Part shown: positions 1-6,959 of the stretch, piece by piece | How the letters are laid out: each line of letters opens with the position of its first letter | Position numbering within the stretch: the stretch's first letter is position 1 | Source: Spirochaetia bacterium | Lineage (GTDB): Bacteria > Spirochaetota > Spirochaetia > DTKZ01 | Assembly (NCBI GenBank): GCA_031270615.1 | Contig: JAISXE010000212.1 | Location: 1-8,424, forward strand | Length of the DNA: 8,424 nucleotides | Direction of reading: 5' to 3' | Made by a program: the position numbers and the translations under genes | Notes under the pieces: generated by a model | Database searches by the model: none | The model's input: the letters and a program-made list of their open reading frames with translations, nothing else | Told to the model about the DNA's origin: nothing

Positions 1-1556
1 GCCTTCGCCCAGACCCGCCTGCCTTCGGGGGAATATTTTATCGCGTTGTCCAGCAGGTTGATAAGGGCCTGCACGATAAAGGCGCCGTGCAGCCTCGCCG
101 AAAAACCCGGGGGGCAGTCCACCAGTATCTTGATTTTCTTGTTTTGCGCCTGCCTCTCCACCGAGGAAACCGCCTCGTCAAAAAGGGCGGCCAGTTCCCA
201 CTCTTCCTTTTCCGGGCGGCCGGAATTCCCGTCCTCAAGGCTCGCGAGGGTCAAAAGATCGTTTGTCAGGTTTTCCATGGTTTCGGCGTTTTTGCGGATT
301 ATCTCGATGCAGTGGCGGACCTGATCCGCGAGGGAGGAATCCAGCAGGGTCTCGGAAAAACCTTTCACAAGCTGGATGGGGGTGCGCAGCTCGTGGGAAA
401 CATTGGCAACGAAATCCTTGCGCACCTGCTCCAGCCGGACAAGGCGGGTAATGTCCCCCAGAACCATCACTATCCCTTCGGCGGCCGCGCCGGGGCCGGC
501 GGAAAGCGGCGCGGCAAAAACCCGGAAGCGCTGCTCCGAGGCATCCGCGTGGAGTTTCAGCTCCGTTTCCAACTGGCGGCCGCCCGCAAGCACTTCCCGC
601 GCGAGATCCTCCATTTCCGTGGAGCGGGTCGCCTCAAGGAGGGACAGCCCCTCCCCCCTGTCCGGGGCGCCTTCAAGATGGAAAAGGCTTGCGGCCCTGG
701 GATTCACGAGGAGCAGGTTCAGCCTCCCGTCCACGGCCACTACCGCCTCGGCCATGCTGCCCAGTATGGCCTGGAGGCGCCGGCCTTCGGTCTTCGCCTG
801 CTCGAACCTCCGGCGCAGCTCGCCGGCCATGCCGCGCAGGGCGTTTTCCAGGGTAATCAGCTCAATGGTGTCCTGACCCCGTATCTCATCCCAGAGGGAT
901 GCGGGGGGCGCCATTTCCTGGTACCAGGGCGCGTGGGCTTCTTCCCCGGCAATCCGCACCAGGCGCTCCAAAGAACCCGCCAGCGAGCGGGAAAAGAAAA
1001 AAATCCCGATGCAGGCGGCAAAAACAAGGAAGCAGGCAAGAAGGAGAAAGGGAAGGGCCGCCGGAGCGATCCGCATCCAGAAGCTGGGAACCGTCAGGGA
1101 AAAACGCACCACCCCCTCCACCGCGCCCCCGGATCCGTACAGGGGCAGGGCAGCGTAGATCTGCCTCGTGCCGGCGCTTGCCGAATCGCGCAGGGCTTTT
1201 CCCGCCCGGCCTTCCAAAGCGGCCTTCACCTCCTCCCTGTCGGCATGGTTTTCCAGTTCCTCTCCAAGCAGGGAATCCCACAGCACCTTTCCGTCGCGGT
1301 TTATCAGGGTAAGCCGGTAGGCGCTCTGCGGGTAGGCGCCCGCGTATCTGCCCCGGAAAAAGGCGGAAATCTCATCCATCGGCGCGTTTTTGGGGACAAG
1401 CGGCAGCAGCGTGTACGAGCTGTCCAGGAGGTTCTTTGTGTTTATTTCGTAGTACAGGGAATTCATGAAAACCAAAACGGAAAGAATCAGGGCGGAGGAA
1501 ACGCAGAGCGCCGCCAGGATCAGGGTAAAAAGACTTTTTCGGAATATTGTTTTCAT
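1..1556 (-). CDS. phoR: PhoR-type phosphate-sensing histidine kinase (3' end cut by window edge)
   Basis: Membrane sensor kinase expected to phosphorylate PhoB when phosphate is scarce. I translated 518 codons by hand and found no stop before the window edge. Residues ~10-32 form a first membrane helix, ~33-158 an external sensor region and ~161-188 a second helix. A HAMP-like linker follows, then a PAS-like domain at ~259-370 (starting near AILGSMAEAVVAVDG). The H-box reads NVSHELRTP with phosphoacceptor His388 (codon at 393-395). The N-box NLLDNAIKYSP (Asn504) lies at the window edge, so the G1, F and G2 ATP-binding boxes are missing here because the sequence is truncated, not because the gene is broken. 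The ATG overlaps the phoB stop as ATGA, with GAAGG five bases or fewer upstream. The TM-sensor-TM-PAS-kinase layout plus the pst/phoB context support PhoR. The external sensor region is larger than in E. coli PhoR, which has almost none. Confidence 0.93.
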   Translation of the reverse strand, partial: MKTIFRKSLFTLILAALCVSSALILSVLVFMNSLYYEINTKNLLDSSYTLLPLVPKNAPMDEISAFFRGRYAGAYPQSAYRLTLINRDGKVLWDSLLGEELENHADREEVKAALEGRAGKALRDSASAGTRQIYAALPLYGSGGAVEGVVRFSLTVPSFWMRIAPAALPFLLLACFLVFAACIGIFFFSRSLAGSLERLVRIAGEEAHAPWYQEMAPPASLWDEIRGQDTIELITLENALRGMAGELRRRFEQAKTEGRRLQAILGSMAEAVVAVDGRLNLLLVNPRAASLFHLEGAPDRGEGLSLLEATRSTEMEDLAREVLAGGRQLETELKLHADASEQRFRVFAAPLSAGPGAAAEGIVMVLGDITRLVRLEQVRKDFVANVSHELRTPIQLVKGFSETLLDSSLADQVRHCIEIIRKNAETMENLTNDLLTLASLEDGNSGRPEKEEWELAALFDEAVSSVERQAQNKKIKILVDCPPGFSARLHGAFIVQALINLLDNAIKYSPEGRRVWAK

Positions 1557-2287
1557 GGCGCCTTCATCCTGTAGCCGACGCCGCGGATCGTCTCAATCAA
1601 ATCCCCGGCCTTGCCCAGCTTTTTCCGCAGCCCCAGAATCTGCACGTCAATCGAGCGGTCGGTTACCGGGTAATCGGGGCCGTGGATGGCGGCGATAAGC
1701 TGGTTGCGGGAAAACACCCTGCCGGAATGGGACAAAAAATACTGCAGCAGGGCGAACTCGGTGGCGAAAAGGTCAACGGGCCTGCCGCCGCAGAAAACCT
1801 CGTGCCTGGCCGCGTCCAGGCGCAGGTCCCCCTGCTGCCATGCCGTCACGTCCCGGCCCTCTTCCTCCTGCCGCCTTAGGGAGGCCCGGATCCTCGCGAT
1901 AAGCACCTTGGGGCTGTAGGGCTTGACCACATAATCGTCCGCGCCCAGCTCAAGGCCGGTAACGATGTCCGCCTCCTCCCCCTTCGCCGTGGTCATGATA
2001 AGCGGAACGTTCCTGCAATGCTGGATTTCCCGTATCTTCTTCACCGCTTTCAGGCCGTCCATGCCGGGGAGCATGATGTCCAGCAGGATGCAGTTCGCCT
2101 GCGTCTTTTGCAGGAACTCCAGCCCCGCCTCGCCGCTCTGCACCTGGACGAGCTTCCAGCCTTCCTTGCCCAGGGCAAAGGAAAGCATCTCCTGGATTTC
2201 GGGATCGTCCTCGATGATAAGGATGAGCGCCCTCGCCGGGGCGCCGTCTGGTTTTTCAGAAACGCTTTTATTCGTTGAGCTCTTCAT
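1553..2287 (-). CDS. phoB: PhoB/PhoP-type phosphate response regulator
   Basis: Cytoplasmic OmpR/PhoB-family transcription factor of 244 residues, close to the usual ~230. The receiver domain occupies ~21-138: acidic pocket Asp27/Asp28, phosphoacceptor Asp70 in LLDIMLPGMDG, Thr100 and Lys122 in VKPY. The winged-helix DNA-binding domain spans ~147-242, with the typical ending ETIRGVGYRMK. It is the likely activator of this operon through the hexamer array upstream of pstS. The chosen ATG lies 20 bases inside phoU and has GAAGG five bases upstream. The first ~20 residues (rich in Ser, Lys, Ala) precede the receiver fold and look like a nonconserved tail, so a later non-ATG start cannot be excluded. 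The stop overlaps the phoR start. The family is certain; the PhoB assignment within the family rests on the gene context. Confidence 0.95.
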   Translation of the reverse strand: MKSSTNKSVSEKPDGAPARALILIIEDDPEIQEMLSFALGKEGWKLVQVQSGEAGLEFLQKTQANCILLDIMLPGMDGLKAVKKIREIQHCRNVPLIMTTAKGEEADIVTGLELGADDYVVKPYSPKVLIARIRASLRRQEEEGRDVTAWQQGDLRLDAARHEVFCGGRPVDLFATEFALLQYFLSHSGRVFSRNQLIAAIHGPDYPVTDRSIDVQILGLRKKLGKAGDLIETIRGVGYRMKAP

Positions 2288-2927
2288 GTTTGCCTTCGAT
2301 CATGTAGATTATGCCTTCGCAGATATTGGTAATGTGGTCCCCAAGCCGTTCAAGGTTGCCGGAAGTCGCAAGAAGCCGCACCGCCTTTTTGATAAGCTCG
2401 GGGTGTTCTTTCATGAGGCTCAAGACCTCCTCGGTAAGGGCCTTGTGCCCGGCGTCGATTATGTCGTCCAGGGCCGCGGCTTCCCGGGCCGCCCCAACGT
2501 CCTGGTTCAGATACGCGCTCACGCTGGCGTGGATCATCCGCTGCCCGGTTTCCGCCATGCTCACAAGATGGTTCAGGGAGCGGAAGGGCGGCTTGCCCGA
2601 AAGTTTTATAACCGTTTTCGCAAGATGCACCGCGTGGTCGCCCACGCGCTCCAGGTTGCTGGTCAGCTTGAAAATCGTGACCATCTCGCGCAGGTCCCGC
2701 GCCACGGGCTGCTGCGTGGCGATGACCACGGCGGCCTCATCCTCGATTTTAAGCTGCATGGCATTCACCAGCTCGTCAGCCGCGCACACTTCCCTTGCCA
2801 GCTCCGTGTCGCCCGCGCGCAGGGCGGCCAGGGCCTTTCCCAAATCCTCCTCGACGCGGGTGGCCATGGCAAGAATGTCATGGCGCAGCCGGTTCAGCTC
2901 CTCCAAAAAAACCAAACGCGTATTCAT
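2268..2927 (-). CDS. phoU: Phosphate signalling/transport regulator PhoU
   Basis: Cytoplasmic all-helical protein that links Pst transporter state to PhoR and prevents uncontrolled phosphate uptake. It is about 219 residues, normal for the family (~220-240). Both copies of the family's metal-binding helix motif are present: NLERVGDHA near residues 91-99 and NLERLGDHITNICE near 191-204, giving the expected two three-helix bundles. The ATG at 2927 shares one base with the pstB stop (TGATG). A GTG immediately before it at 2930 would add one residue and give a 4-base overlap; GGGAGG lies 8 and 5 bases upstream respectively, so either works and ATG is preferred. The 3' end overlaps phoB by 20 bases. 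Its position directly after pstB is the classic arrangement. Confidence 0.96.
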   Translation of the reverse strand: MNTRLVFLEELNRLRHDILAMATRVEEDLGKALAALRAGDTELAREVCAADELVNAMQLKIEDEAAVVIATQQPVARDLREMVTIFKLTSNLERVGDHAVHLAKTVIKLSGKPPFRSLNHLVSMAETGQRMIHASVSAYLNQDVGAAREAAALDDIIDAGHKALTEEVLSLMKEHPELIKKAVRLLATSGNLERLGDHITNICEGIIYMIEGKHEELNE

Positions 2928-3718
2928 CACCCGAACCTCCCGGAAATATAGTCCTCGGTGCGCTTGTCCACGGGATTGGTGAACACCTCCCGCGTATCGC
3001 CAAACTCGATAAGCTCCCCAAGAAGGAAAAAAGCCGTCCTGTCGCTGACCCGCGAGGCCTGGTGCATCGCGTGGGTAACGATGATGATACTATAATCTTT
3101 TTTCAGCTCCCCGATAAGCTCCTCAATCCTCCCCGTGGCTATGGGGTCCAGGGCGCTGGTAGGCTCGTCCATCAAAATGATTTCCGGCTGCATGGCGATG
3201 CTGCGCGCAATGCAGAGCCGCTGCTGCTGGCCGCCGGAAAGGCTCAGGGCGGATTTCTTCAGCCTGTCCTTTACCTCGTCCCACAGCGCCGCCTTGGTAA
3301 GGGAAACCTCCACCACTTCGGCGAGTTGCCGCTTGTCGCGCAGCCCCCGCATGCGCTTCCCGTAGGCCACGTTGTCAAAAACGCTCATGGCAAAGGGATT
3401 GGGTTTCTGGAACACCATGCCGACGCGGCTGCGCAGCTCCGTCACGTCCATTGCCCCGTAGATATCCTCGCCGTCCAGCATGACCTTCCCCGACACGCGG
3501 CAGGAGGGGATAAGGTCGTTCATCCGGTTAAGCACGCGGATGAAAGTCGATTTCCCGCAGCCGGAAGGCCCGATAAGGGCAGCCACCTCGTGGCGCGCCA
3601 AACGGAAATCGATGTTTTTCAAGGCCTGGAAATCCGCGTAATACAAGTCAAGGCCGCAGACATCCAGTTTGGCGGCGCAGCCGTCCCGCGTTTCGGCGTT
3701 TTGCCCATTCGGATTCAT
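2927..3718 (-). CDS. pstB: Phosphate ABC transporter ATP-binding protein PstB
   Basis: ATPase subunit of the high-affinity phosphate importer, acting as a dimer on the inner face of the membrane. It is 263 residues, standard length. All ABC motifs are intact: Walker A GPSGCGKST (50-58), Q-loop Gln104 in MVFQKPNPF, signature LSGGQQQR (160-167), Walker B ILMDEP with catalytic Glu185, D-loop SALD (188-191) and switch His216. The FQKPNPF and DEPTSALDPIAT stretches and the spacing are characteristic of PstB within the ABC superfamily. The ATG overlaps the pstA stop as ATGA and is preceded by an AGGGGGA ribosome binding site. The gene ends at the shared stop/start with phoU. Confidence 0.97.
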   Translation of the reverse strand: MNPNGQNAETRDGCAAKLDVCGLDLYYADFQALKNIDFRLARHEVAALIGPSGCGKSTFIRVLNRMNDLIPSCRVSGKVMLDGEDIYGAMDVTELRSRVGMVFQKPNPFAMSVFDNVAYGKRMRGLRDKRQLAEVVEVSLTKAALWDEVKDRLKKSALSLSGGQQQRLCIARSIAMQPEIILMDEPTSALDPIATGRIEELIGELKKDYSIIIVTHAMHQASRVSDRTAFFLLGELIEFGDTREVFTNPVDKRTEDYISGRFG

Positions 3719-4554
3719 GAAGCATCCCCCTGGCTGTTCTTGAATTTTCGGGTAAGAATTTTGGTAAGGGTATTGATGGCCACCACCACCATGACAAGCG
3801 TCCCGGCAGTGGCAAAAGCTATGCCAAAATCATCGGGATTCACCGCCTCGTTGGTCAAATAGTAAAGGTGGATGGTCAAGGTCCTGCCGGACTCAAACAC
3901 CGTCCTCGGTATGTTCCGGCTCAGGCCCACGGTCAGAAGCACCGGCGCGGACTCCCCCACCACCCTGCCGATGGCAAGTATCGCCGAGGTGACGATCCCC
4001 CCCAGGGCCGAAGGAAGCACGACATGGAATATCGTCTGTGATTTTGTCGTCCCCAGGGAAAGAGAACCCTCCCGGAACGAGACGGGAACGGATTTGAGGG
4101 CTTCCTCGGTCGTGCGGATGATCACCGGCAGAATCATGATACTCAAGGTAAAAGCCCCCGCGATGATGGACTGGCCGAAACCCAGAAACCTGCAAAACAT
4201 CAAAAGCCCGAACAGGCCGTAAATAATCGAAGGAATGCCCGCCAGGGTCTCTATGGCCACGCGCAGGATCCGCACGAGGGACGAATTGCCCGAATACTCG
4301 GTAAGGAAAACCGCGGTGCCGATTCCCACCGGCAGGGATATGGCAATGGAAACCACCACCACATACAGGGTGGTAACCACCATCGGCAGGATGCCCCCCT
4401 CCCGCGCGGAACGGAAAATAAAACCGAAACTCAAGGAACCCGCCGCCTGCCTGAATATGTAAACCAGGATATACCCAAGGACGGCGATGACCCCGCACAG
4501 GCTCAGGGCCATGATGCCGTACAAAAGGCCGTCAAGAAACACCCGTTTTTTCAT
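3715..4554 (-). CDS. pstA: Phosphate ABC transporter permease PstA
   Basis: Inner-membrane channel subunit that pairs with PstC. It is 279 residues, usual for PstA, with about six hydrophobic helices, the first at ~11-34. The permease core is recognisable by AGIPSIIYGLFGL (105-117). The EAA-type coupling loop is at ~160-185 (FREGSLSLGTTKSQT), where it should dock onto PstB, and GRVVGESAP follows at ~196-204, as in the family. The start is coupled to the pstC stop by ATGA, and there is no strong ribosome binding site upstream. I infer that translation depends on ribosomes arriving from pstC. The C-terminus is short and charged, consistent with a cytoplasmic end. Confidence 0.96.
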   Translation of the reverse strand: MKKRVFLDGLLYGIMALSLCGVIAVLGYILVYIFRQAAGSLSFGFIFRSAREGGILPMVVTTLYVVVVSIAISLPVGIGTAVFLTEYSGNSSLVRILRVAIETLAGIPSIIYGLFGLLMFCRFLGFGQSIIAGAFTLSIMILPVIIRTTEEALKSVPVSFREGSLSLGTTKSQTIFHVVLPSALGGIVTSAILAIGRVVGESAPVLLTVGLSRNIPRTVFESGRTLTIHLYYLTNEAVNPDDFGIAFATAGTLVMVVVAINTLTKILTRKFKNSQGDAS

Positions 4555-5741
4555 ACCACGTCCATGCCCCGGCGCAGCCGGAGAATCAGGCTGTTAAGGG
4601 CCAGAATCATAATGAAAAGCACCACGCCTATCGAAAACAGCATCTCGCTGTGCCTGCCCGAGGCATAGCCCATCTCCATGGCAATCGTGGCCGTCAGGGT
4701 CCTGACGCTTTCCAGGGGGCTGAAAACCAGTTGGGGGGAGTTCCCCGCCACCAGAATCACCGCCATGGTCTCCCCCACAGCGCGGGAAATCCCCAGGATG
4801 ATCCCCGCGATAACCCCCGAATGGGCATGGAAAAGCGTTATGTGCCATGCGGTCTGCATCTTGCTTGCCCCCAGGGAAAGACTCGCCTCTTTCAGGGAAA
4901 GCGAAACGGCGCGCATGGATGACTCGGCGATGGTAATAACCGTGGGAAGTATCATCAAAGCCAAAACGACAACCGCCGAAAGCAGCGTGTTCCCCGCGGC
5001 TATGCCGAAAACGTTTTTTACCGCAGGGACTATCACCATAAGGCCGAAAAACCCGTAGACCACCGAGGGGATTCCCGCCAGAAGCTCTATGGCACCGCGC
5101 GCAAATGCCGCCGGCCTGTCGGCAAGGAATTCCGCCATGAAAAGGGCGCACAGCAGGGCCACAGGCACCCCCAGGAAAATAGCGCCCAGGCTTGCCAGAA
5201 CCGTCCCGGCTATCATGGGGAAAACGCCAAACACCTTGTCGCGCACCGGCTGCCACTGCATTCCGCCGATAAACTCCACCGGGCTGTAAGGCGGCTCGGG
5301 AAGGATTATGTGTATCTTCCGATCCCGGCCGGCCATAAGCCCCGGCCAACCGAGCGTGACCACATAGGCTTCGGGATAGCTCACCTTAGCGCTTGGGTTT
5401 CGCGCGAACACAAGCCTTTTCCGCGCATCCCGCTCATCGGCGTTGACCTCGATATCCACAACCTCCTCCCCAGCGTCCCCCGAAGGAAAACGGAGGGAAA
5501 TGAAACGCGCATCCTCCTCCAGGCTGATGGAGTCCGGAACATTCCGGTACACGCGCCCGTTCACCGCAAGCTCGCCGATATTCTGCACCACCAGGCGGAT
5601 ACCCGGCGCGGTGGCACCCACAAAAGGCATAAGCCCCTGGGCGAACACGAAAATCAGAATGGCCCCCAGCGCCAAAACGGAAACCAGGGAAACCATTCTG
5701 AAAAAATACTGGAAAAACCGATCCGCGTATTTCCGGTTCAT
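4551..5741 (-). CDS. pstC: Phosphate ABC transporter permease PstC with extended external loop
   Basis: Inner-membrane channel subunit paired with PstA. At 396 residues it is about 80-100 longer than common PstC proteins (~290-320). The first membrane helix lies at ~16-38. A hydrophilic stretch of about 115 residues (~43-158) separates it from the core, which resumes at FGVFPMIAGT (171-180). The rest is canonical: AGIPSVVYGFFGL (222-234), EAA coupling loop KEASLSLGASKMQT (284-297), and SRAVGETMAV (319-328). The extra stretch follows the first helix, so by family topology it should lie on the outer side of the membrane, near the PstS docking face. It has no cysteines and a beta-like pattern of alternating hydrophobic residues (for example IRLVVQ, RKIHIIL). 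The start is 9 bases after the pstS stop, with a modest GGGGA ribosome binding site. Confidence 0.95.
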   Translation of the reverse strand: MNRKYADRFFQYFFRMVSLVSVLALGAILIFVFAQGLMPFVGATAPGIRLVVQNIGELAVNGRVYRNVPDSISLEEDARFISLRFPSGDAGEEVVDIEVNADERDARKRLVFARNPSAKVSYPEAYVVTLGWPGLMAGRDRKIHIILPEPPYSPVEFIGGMQWQPVRDKVFGVFPMIAGTVLASLGAIFLGVPVALLCALFMAEFLADRPAAFARGAIELLAGIPSVVYGFFGLMVIVPAVKNVFGIAAGNTLLSAVVVLALMILPTVITIAESSMRAVSLSLKEASLSLGASKMQTAWHITLFHAHSGVIAGIILGISRAVGETMAVILVAGNSPQLVFSPLESVRTLTATIAMEMGYASGRHSEMLFSIGVVLFIMILALNSLILRLRRGMDVV

Positions 5742-5750
5742 GGTTCCCCG

Positions 5751-6572
5751 TTATTTTACCGGGATCCAGCTTGTCTTCACGATGGCCTGCCCTTCGGGAC
5801 CCAGCATCCATTCAAGGAAAGCCTTGCTCTCCGCGTGGGCATCGGCCTTGGAAAGCAGGATGAAGGGGCGCGCCAGTTTGTAACTGCCGTTTACCACATT
5901 CGCGCTGCTCGCCGCCACCCCGCCAACCGCGAGGGCCTTCACAGAAGCATCCAGGGAACCCAGCGAAATATAACCAATGGCGTCGGCGTTCTGCGCGATG
6001 CCCGCCTTAATCGCGCCGGTACTGGTGGACTCGTTCGCGCCCGCCACCAGCTTCTTGATACCCGCCAGCTCCTCAAACGCGCCCCGCGTGCCCGAACCCG
6101 CCTCGCGGCTTACCACCGCGATCTTGCCGCTCTTCCCGCTCCCGGATACCTGGCCCCAGTCGCCCGCGGCCCCGGTATAAATATCCCGAATCTGCTCGAC
6201 GCTCAGACTGCCCACCGGATTGGCGCTGTTCACGATAACCGCGATACCGTCAATCGCGACAGTCTCCACCCTGAAGCCCTGCCCCTGCTCGGCGGGCGTC
6301 AGCTCCCGGCTGGACATACCGATCTGGTACAACGTCCCCGCGTTCTTGATACCGTCCCCCGAACCCGTGGGATTGATGTTCACCTTCACATGGGGCCTCA
6401 CCTTGGCATAGGCCTCCGCGAACTTTTCCATCAAGGGCGTTACCGACGTGGAACCGCCCACCTCAATGGTATAGGGGGTATTTTGCGCGCCCGCCGCTTC
6501 CCCGGAACCCCCGGCAAAAACGGACGACAGGGCAAACGCCCCCACAAAAGCCGCGACTAAAAACCTTTTCAT
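5751..6572 (-). CDS. pstS: Phosphate ABC transporter substrate-binding protein PstS
   Basis: Extracytoplasmic phosphate receptor that delivers phosphate to PstC/PstA. It is 273 residues from the chosen ATG. That ATG has GGAGG five bases upstream and begins a proper signal peptide (MKRF, then a hydrophobic core). An in-frame ATG 39 bases further up (6611) would put 13 non-signal residues in front and lacks a comparable site. Cleavage is likely after SVFA (residue 20). There is no lipobox cysteine, so this is probably a soluble periplasmic protein and not a lipoprotein. Phosphate-binding segments are clear: GGSTSV (39-44), PTGSGDG (68-74), Asp108 in AIDGIAV, and REAGSGTR (156-163). C-terminal WMLGPEGQ is typical of the family. 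First gene of the operon, preceded by the candidate Pho-box array. Confidence 0.96.
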   Translation of the reverse strand: MKRFLVAAFVGAFALSSVFAGGSGEAAGAQNTPYTIEVGGSTSVTPLMEKFAEAYAKVRPHVKVNINPTGSGDGIKNAGTLYQIGMSSRELTPAEQGQGFRVETVAIDGIAVIVNSANPVGSLSVEQIRDIYTGAAGDWGQVSGSGKSGKIAVVSREAGSGTRGAFEELAGIKKLVAGANESTSTGAIKAGIAQNADAIGYISLGSLDASVKALAVGGVAASSANVVNGSYKLARPFILLSKADAHAESKAFLEWMLGPEGQAIVKTSWIPVK

Positions 6573-6575
6573 ATT

Positions 6576-6582
6576 CACCTCC
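6576..6582 (-). promoter_or_regulatory. Ribosome binding site of pstS
   Basis: GGAGGTG, with five bases between GGAGG and the ATG at 6572. It is the strongest Shine-Dalgarno match in the operon and decides the pstS start over the in-frame ATG at 6611. Confidence 0.85.
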
Positions 6583-6600
6583 AATGATTTTGTTGCACCA

Positions 6601-6606
6601 AAAATA
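6601..6606 (-). promoter_or_regulatory. Candidate -10 element of the pst operon promoter
   Basis: TATTTT (4 of 6 against TATAAT), nine bases after the last hexamer of the candidate Pho-box array. No good -35 hexamer lies 16-18 bases upstream; the array occupies that place, as expected for an activator-dependent promoter. Transcription would start near 6594, giving a leader of about 20 bases. Weak on its own; supported by position. Confidence 0.5.
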
Positions 6607-6615
6607 CCCATCCGC

Positions 6616-6654
6616 TGTTAGGCGAATATGAACGAATTATGAAAAAACGGTTAA
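6616..6654 (-). promoter_or_regulatory. Candidate PhoB/PhoP-box array (four hexamers, 11-bp period)
   Basis: Reading toward pstS, four hexamers start exactly 11 bases apart: TTAACC (6654-6649), TTCATA (6643-6638), TTCATA (6632-6627), CTAACA (6621-6616). Against the Bacillus PhoP consensus TT(A/C/T)A(C/T)A these match at 5, 6, 6 and 5 positions. The central pair can also be read as an E. coli-type Pho box (two 7-mers, TTTTCAT and CGTTCAT, split by four bases), each 5 of 7 against CTGTCAT. The array sits 43 bases before the pstS start and just upstream of a -10-like hexamer, the place where PhoB-class activators bind. Binding by the PhoB encoded here is inference. Confidence 0.72.
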
Positions 6655-6697
6655 ACAGAACAAAAAAGTGAAATGTAAAAAGAAGAATTTGGGCGCA

Positions 6698-6716
6698 TTC
6701 CCGCCGCAGGCGGGAA
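6698..6716. repeat. Perfect inverted repeat, 8-bp stem
   Basis: TTCCCGCC, loop GCA, GGCGGGAA. Read on the minus strand the hairpin is followed by a pyrimidine-rich stretch beginning about 10 bases later (TTCTTCTTTTT). It could weakly terminate transcription arriving from the caspase-like gene before the pst promoter, but the T-run is too far off for a textbook terminator. Confidence 0.6.
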
Positions 6717-6736
6717 CCGGGCTTTCCGCTCCAATC

Positions 6737-6761
6737 TTTTTTACGGCTTTGCCGCAAAAAA
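6737..6761. repeat. Inverted repeat with T-tract and A-tract arms
   Basis: TTTTTT, A, CGGC, loop TTT, GCCG, C, AAAAAA: eleven positions per arm with a single A/C mismatch. On both strands the T-tract precedes the stem and the A-tract follows it. This is the reverse of an intrinsic terminator, so a different role, such as part of a mobile palindromic repeat, is more likely. Confidence 0.6.
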
Positions 6762-6784
6762 GGATTTCCGCTGCAATCCCTTGC

Positions 6785-6830
6785 GCATGGGCGGCAGGCC
6801 GTTTTGCGCCACCAACACGGGGCTTCGCCC
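6785..6830. repeat. 46-bp imperfect direct repeat, copy 1
   Basis: Begins GCATGGGCGGCAGGCC and ends GGGGCTTCGCCC. It matches 6960-7005 at 43 of 46 positions. The end contains a small GGGC-TTC-GCCC hairpin. Confidence 0.9.
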
Positions 6831-6876
6831 TATTGCGGCAAGCAGGGAAATCGCGGAAGGCCAATAAACCGCGACT

Positions 6877-6894
6877 GCGATTGCAGGCAATCGC
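6877..6894. repeat. Perfect inverted repeat, 7-bp stem
   Basis: GCGATTG, loop CAGG, CAATCGC. It overlaps an alternative pairing TGCAGG (6882-6887) with CCTGCA (6895-6900), so two mutually exclusive folds are possible. It lies between the two copies of the 46-bp repeat. Confidence 0.6.
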
Positions 6895-6959
6895 CCTGCA
6901 TTCAGGCAAGGTGTTGTCTGCGTAAGAACCCTGGGGGCTATCACGCGATTTTCCAGGAG

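Noticed and set aside
87..1574. 495-codon open frame on the plus strand opposite phoR and the end of phoB
   Set aside because: It is antisense to a clearly recognisable kinase with H- and N-boxes. The translation is rich in Gly, Arg, Pro and His with no known domain, as expected of a GC-rich shadow frame.
2795..3862. 355-codon plus-strand frame opposite phoU, pstB and pstA
   Set aside because: Shadow of three confident genes; spans their junctions and shows no domain.
4594..5349. 251-codon minus-strand frame inside pstC
   Set aside because: Same strand, alternative frame of a gene with full PstC motifs; Gly/Arg-rich composition without domains.
5310..6560. 416-codon open frame on the plus strand opposite pstC and pstS
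   Set aside because: Low-complexity Arg/His/Gly-rich translation opposite two confident genes; no ribosome binding site or family resemblance seen.
6573..6611. Upstream in-frame ATG at 6611 as the pstS start
   Set aside because: It would place 13 residues before a normal signal peptide, lies inside the promoter region and lacks a ribosome binding site as good as GGAGG before 6572.
6737..6761. Hairpin with T-tract and A-tract considered as a bidirectional terminator
   Set aside because: On either strand the T-tract comes before the stem and the A-tract after it, the reverse of what intrinsic termination needs.
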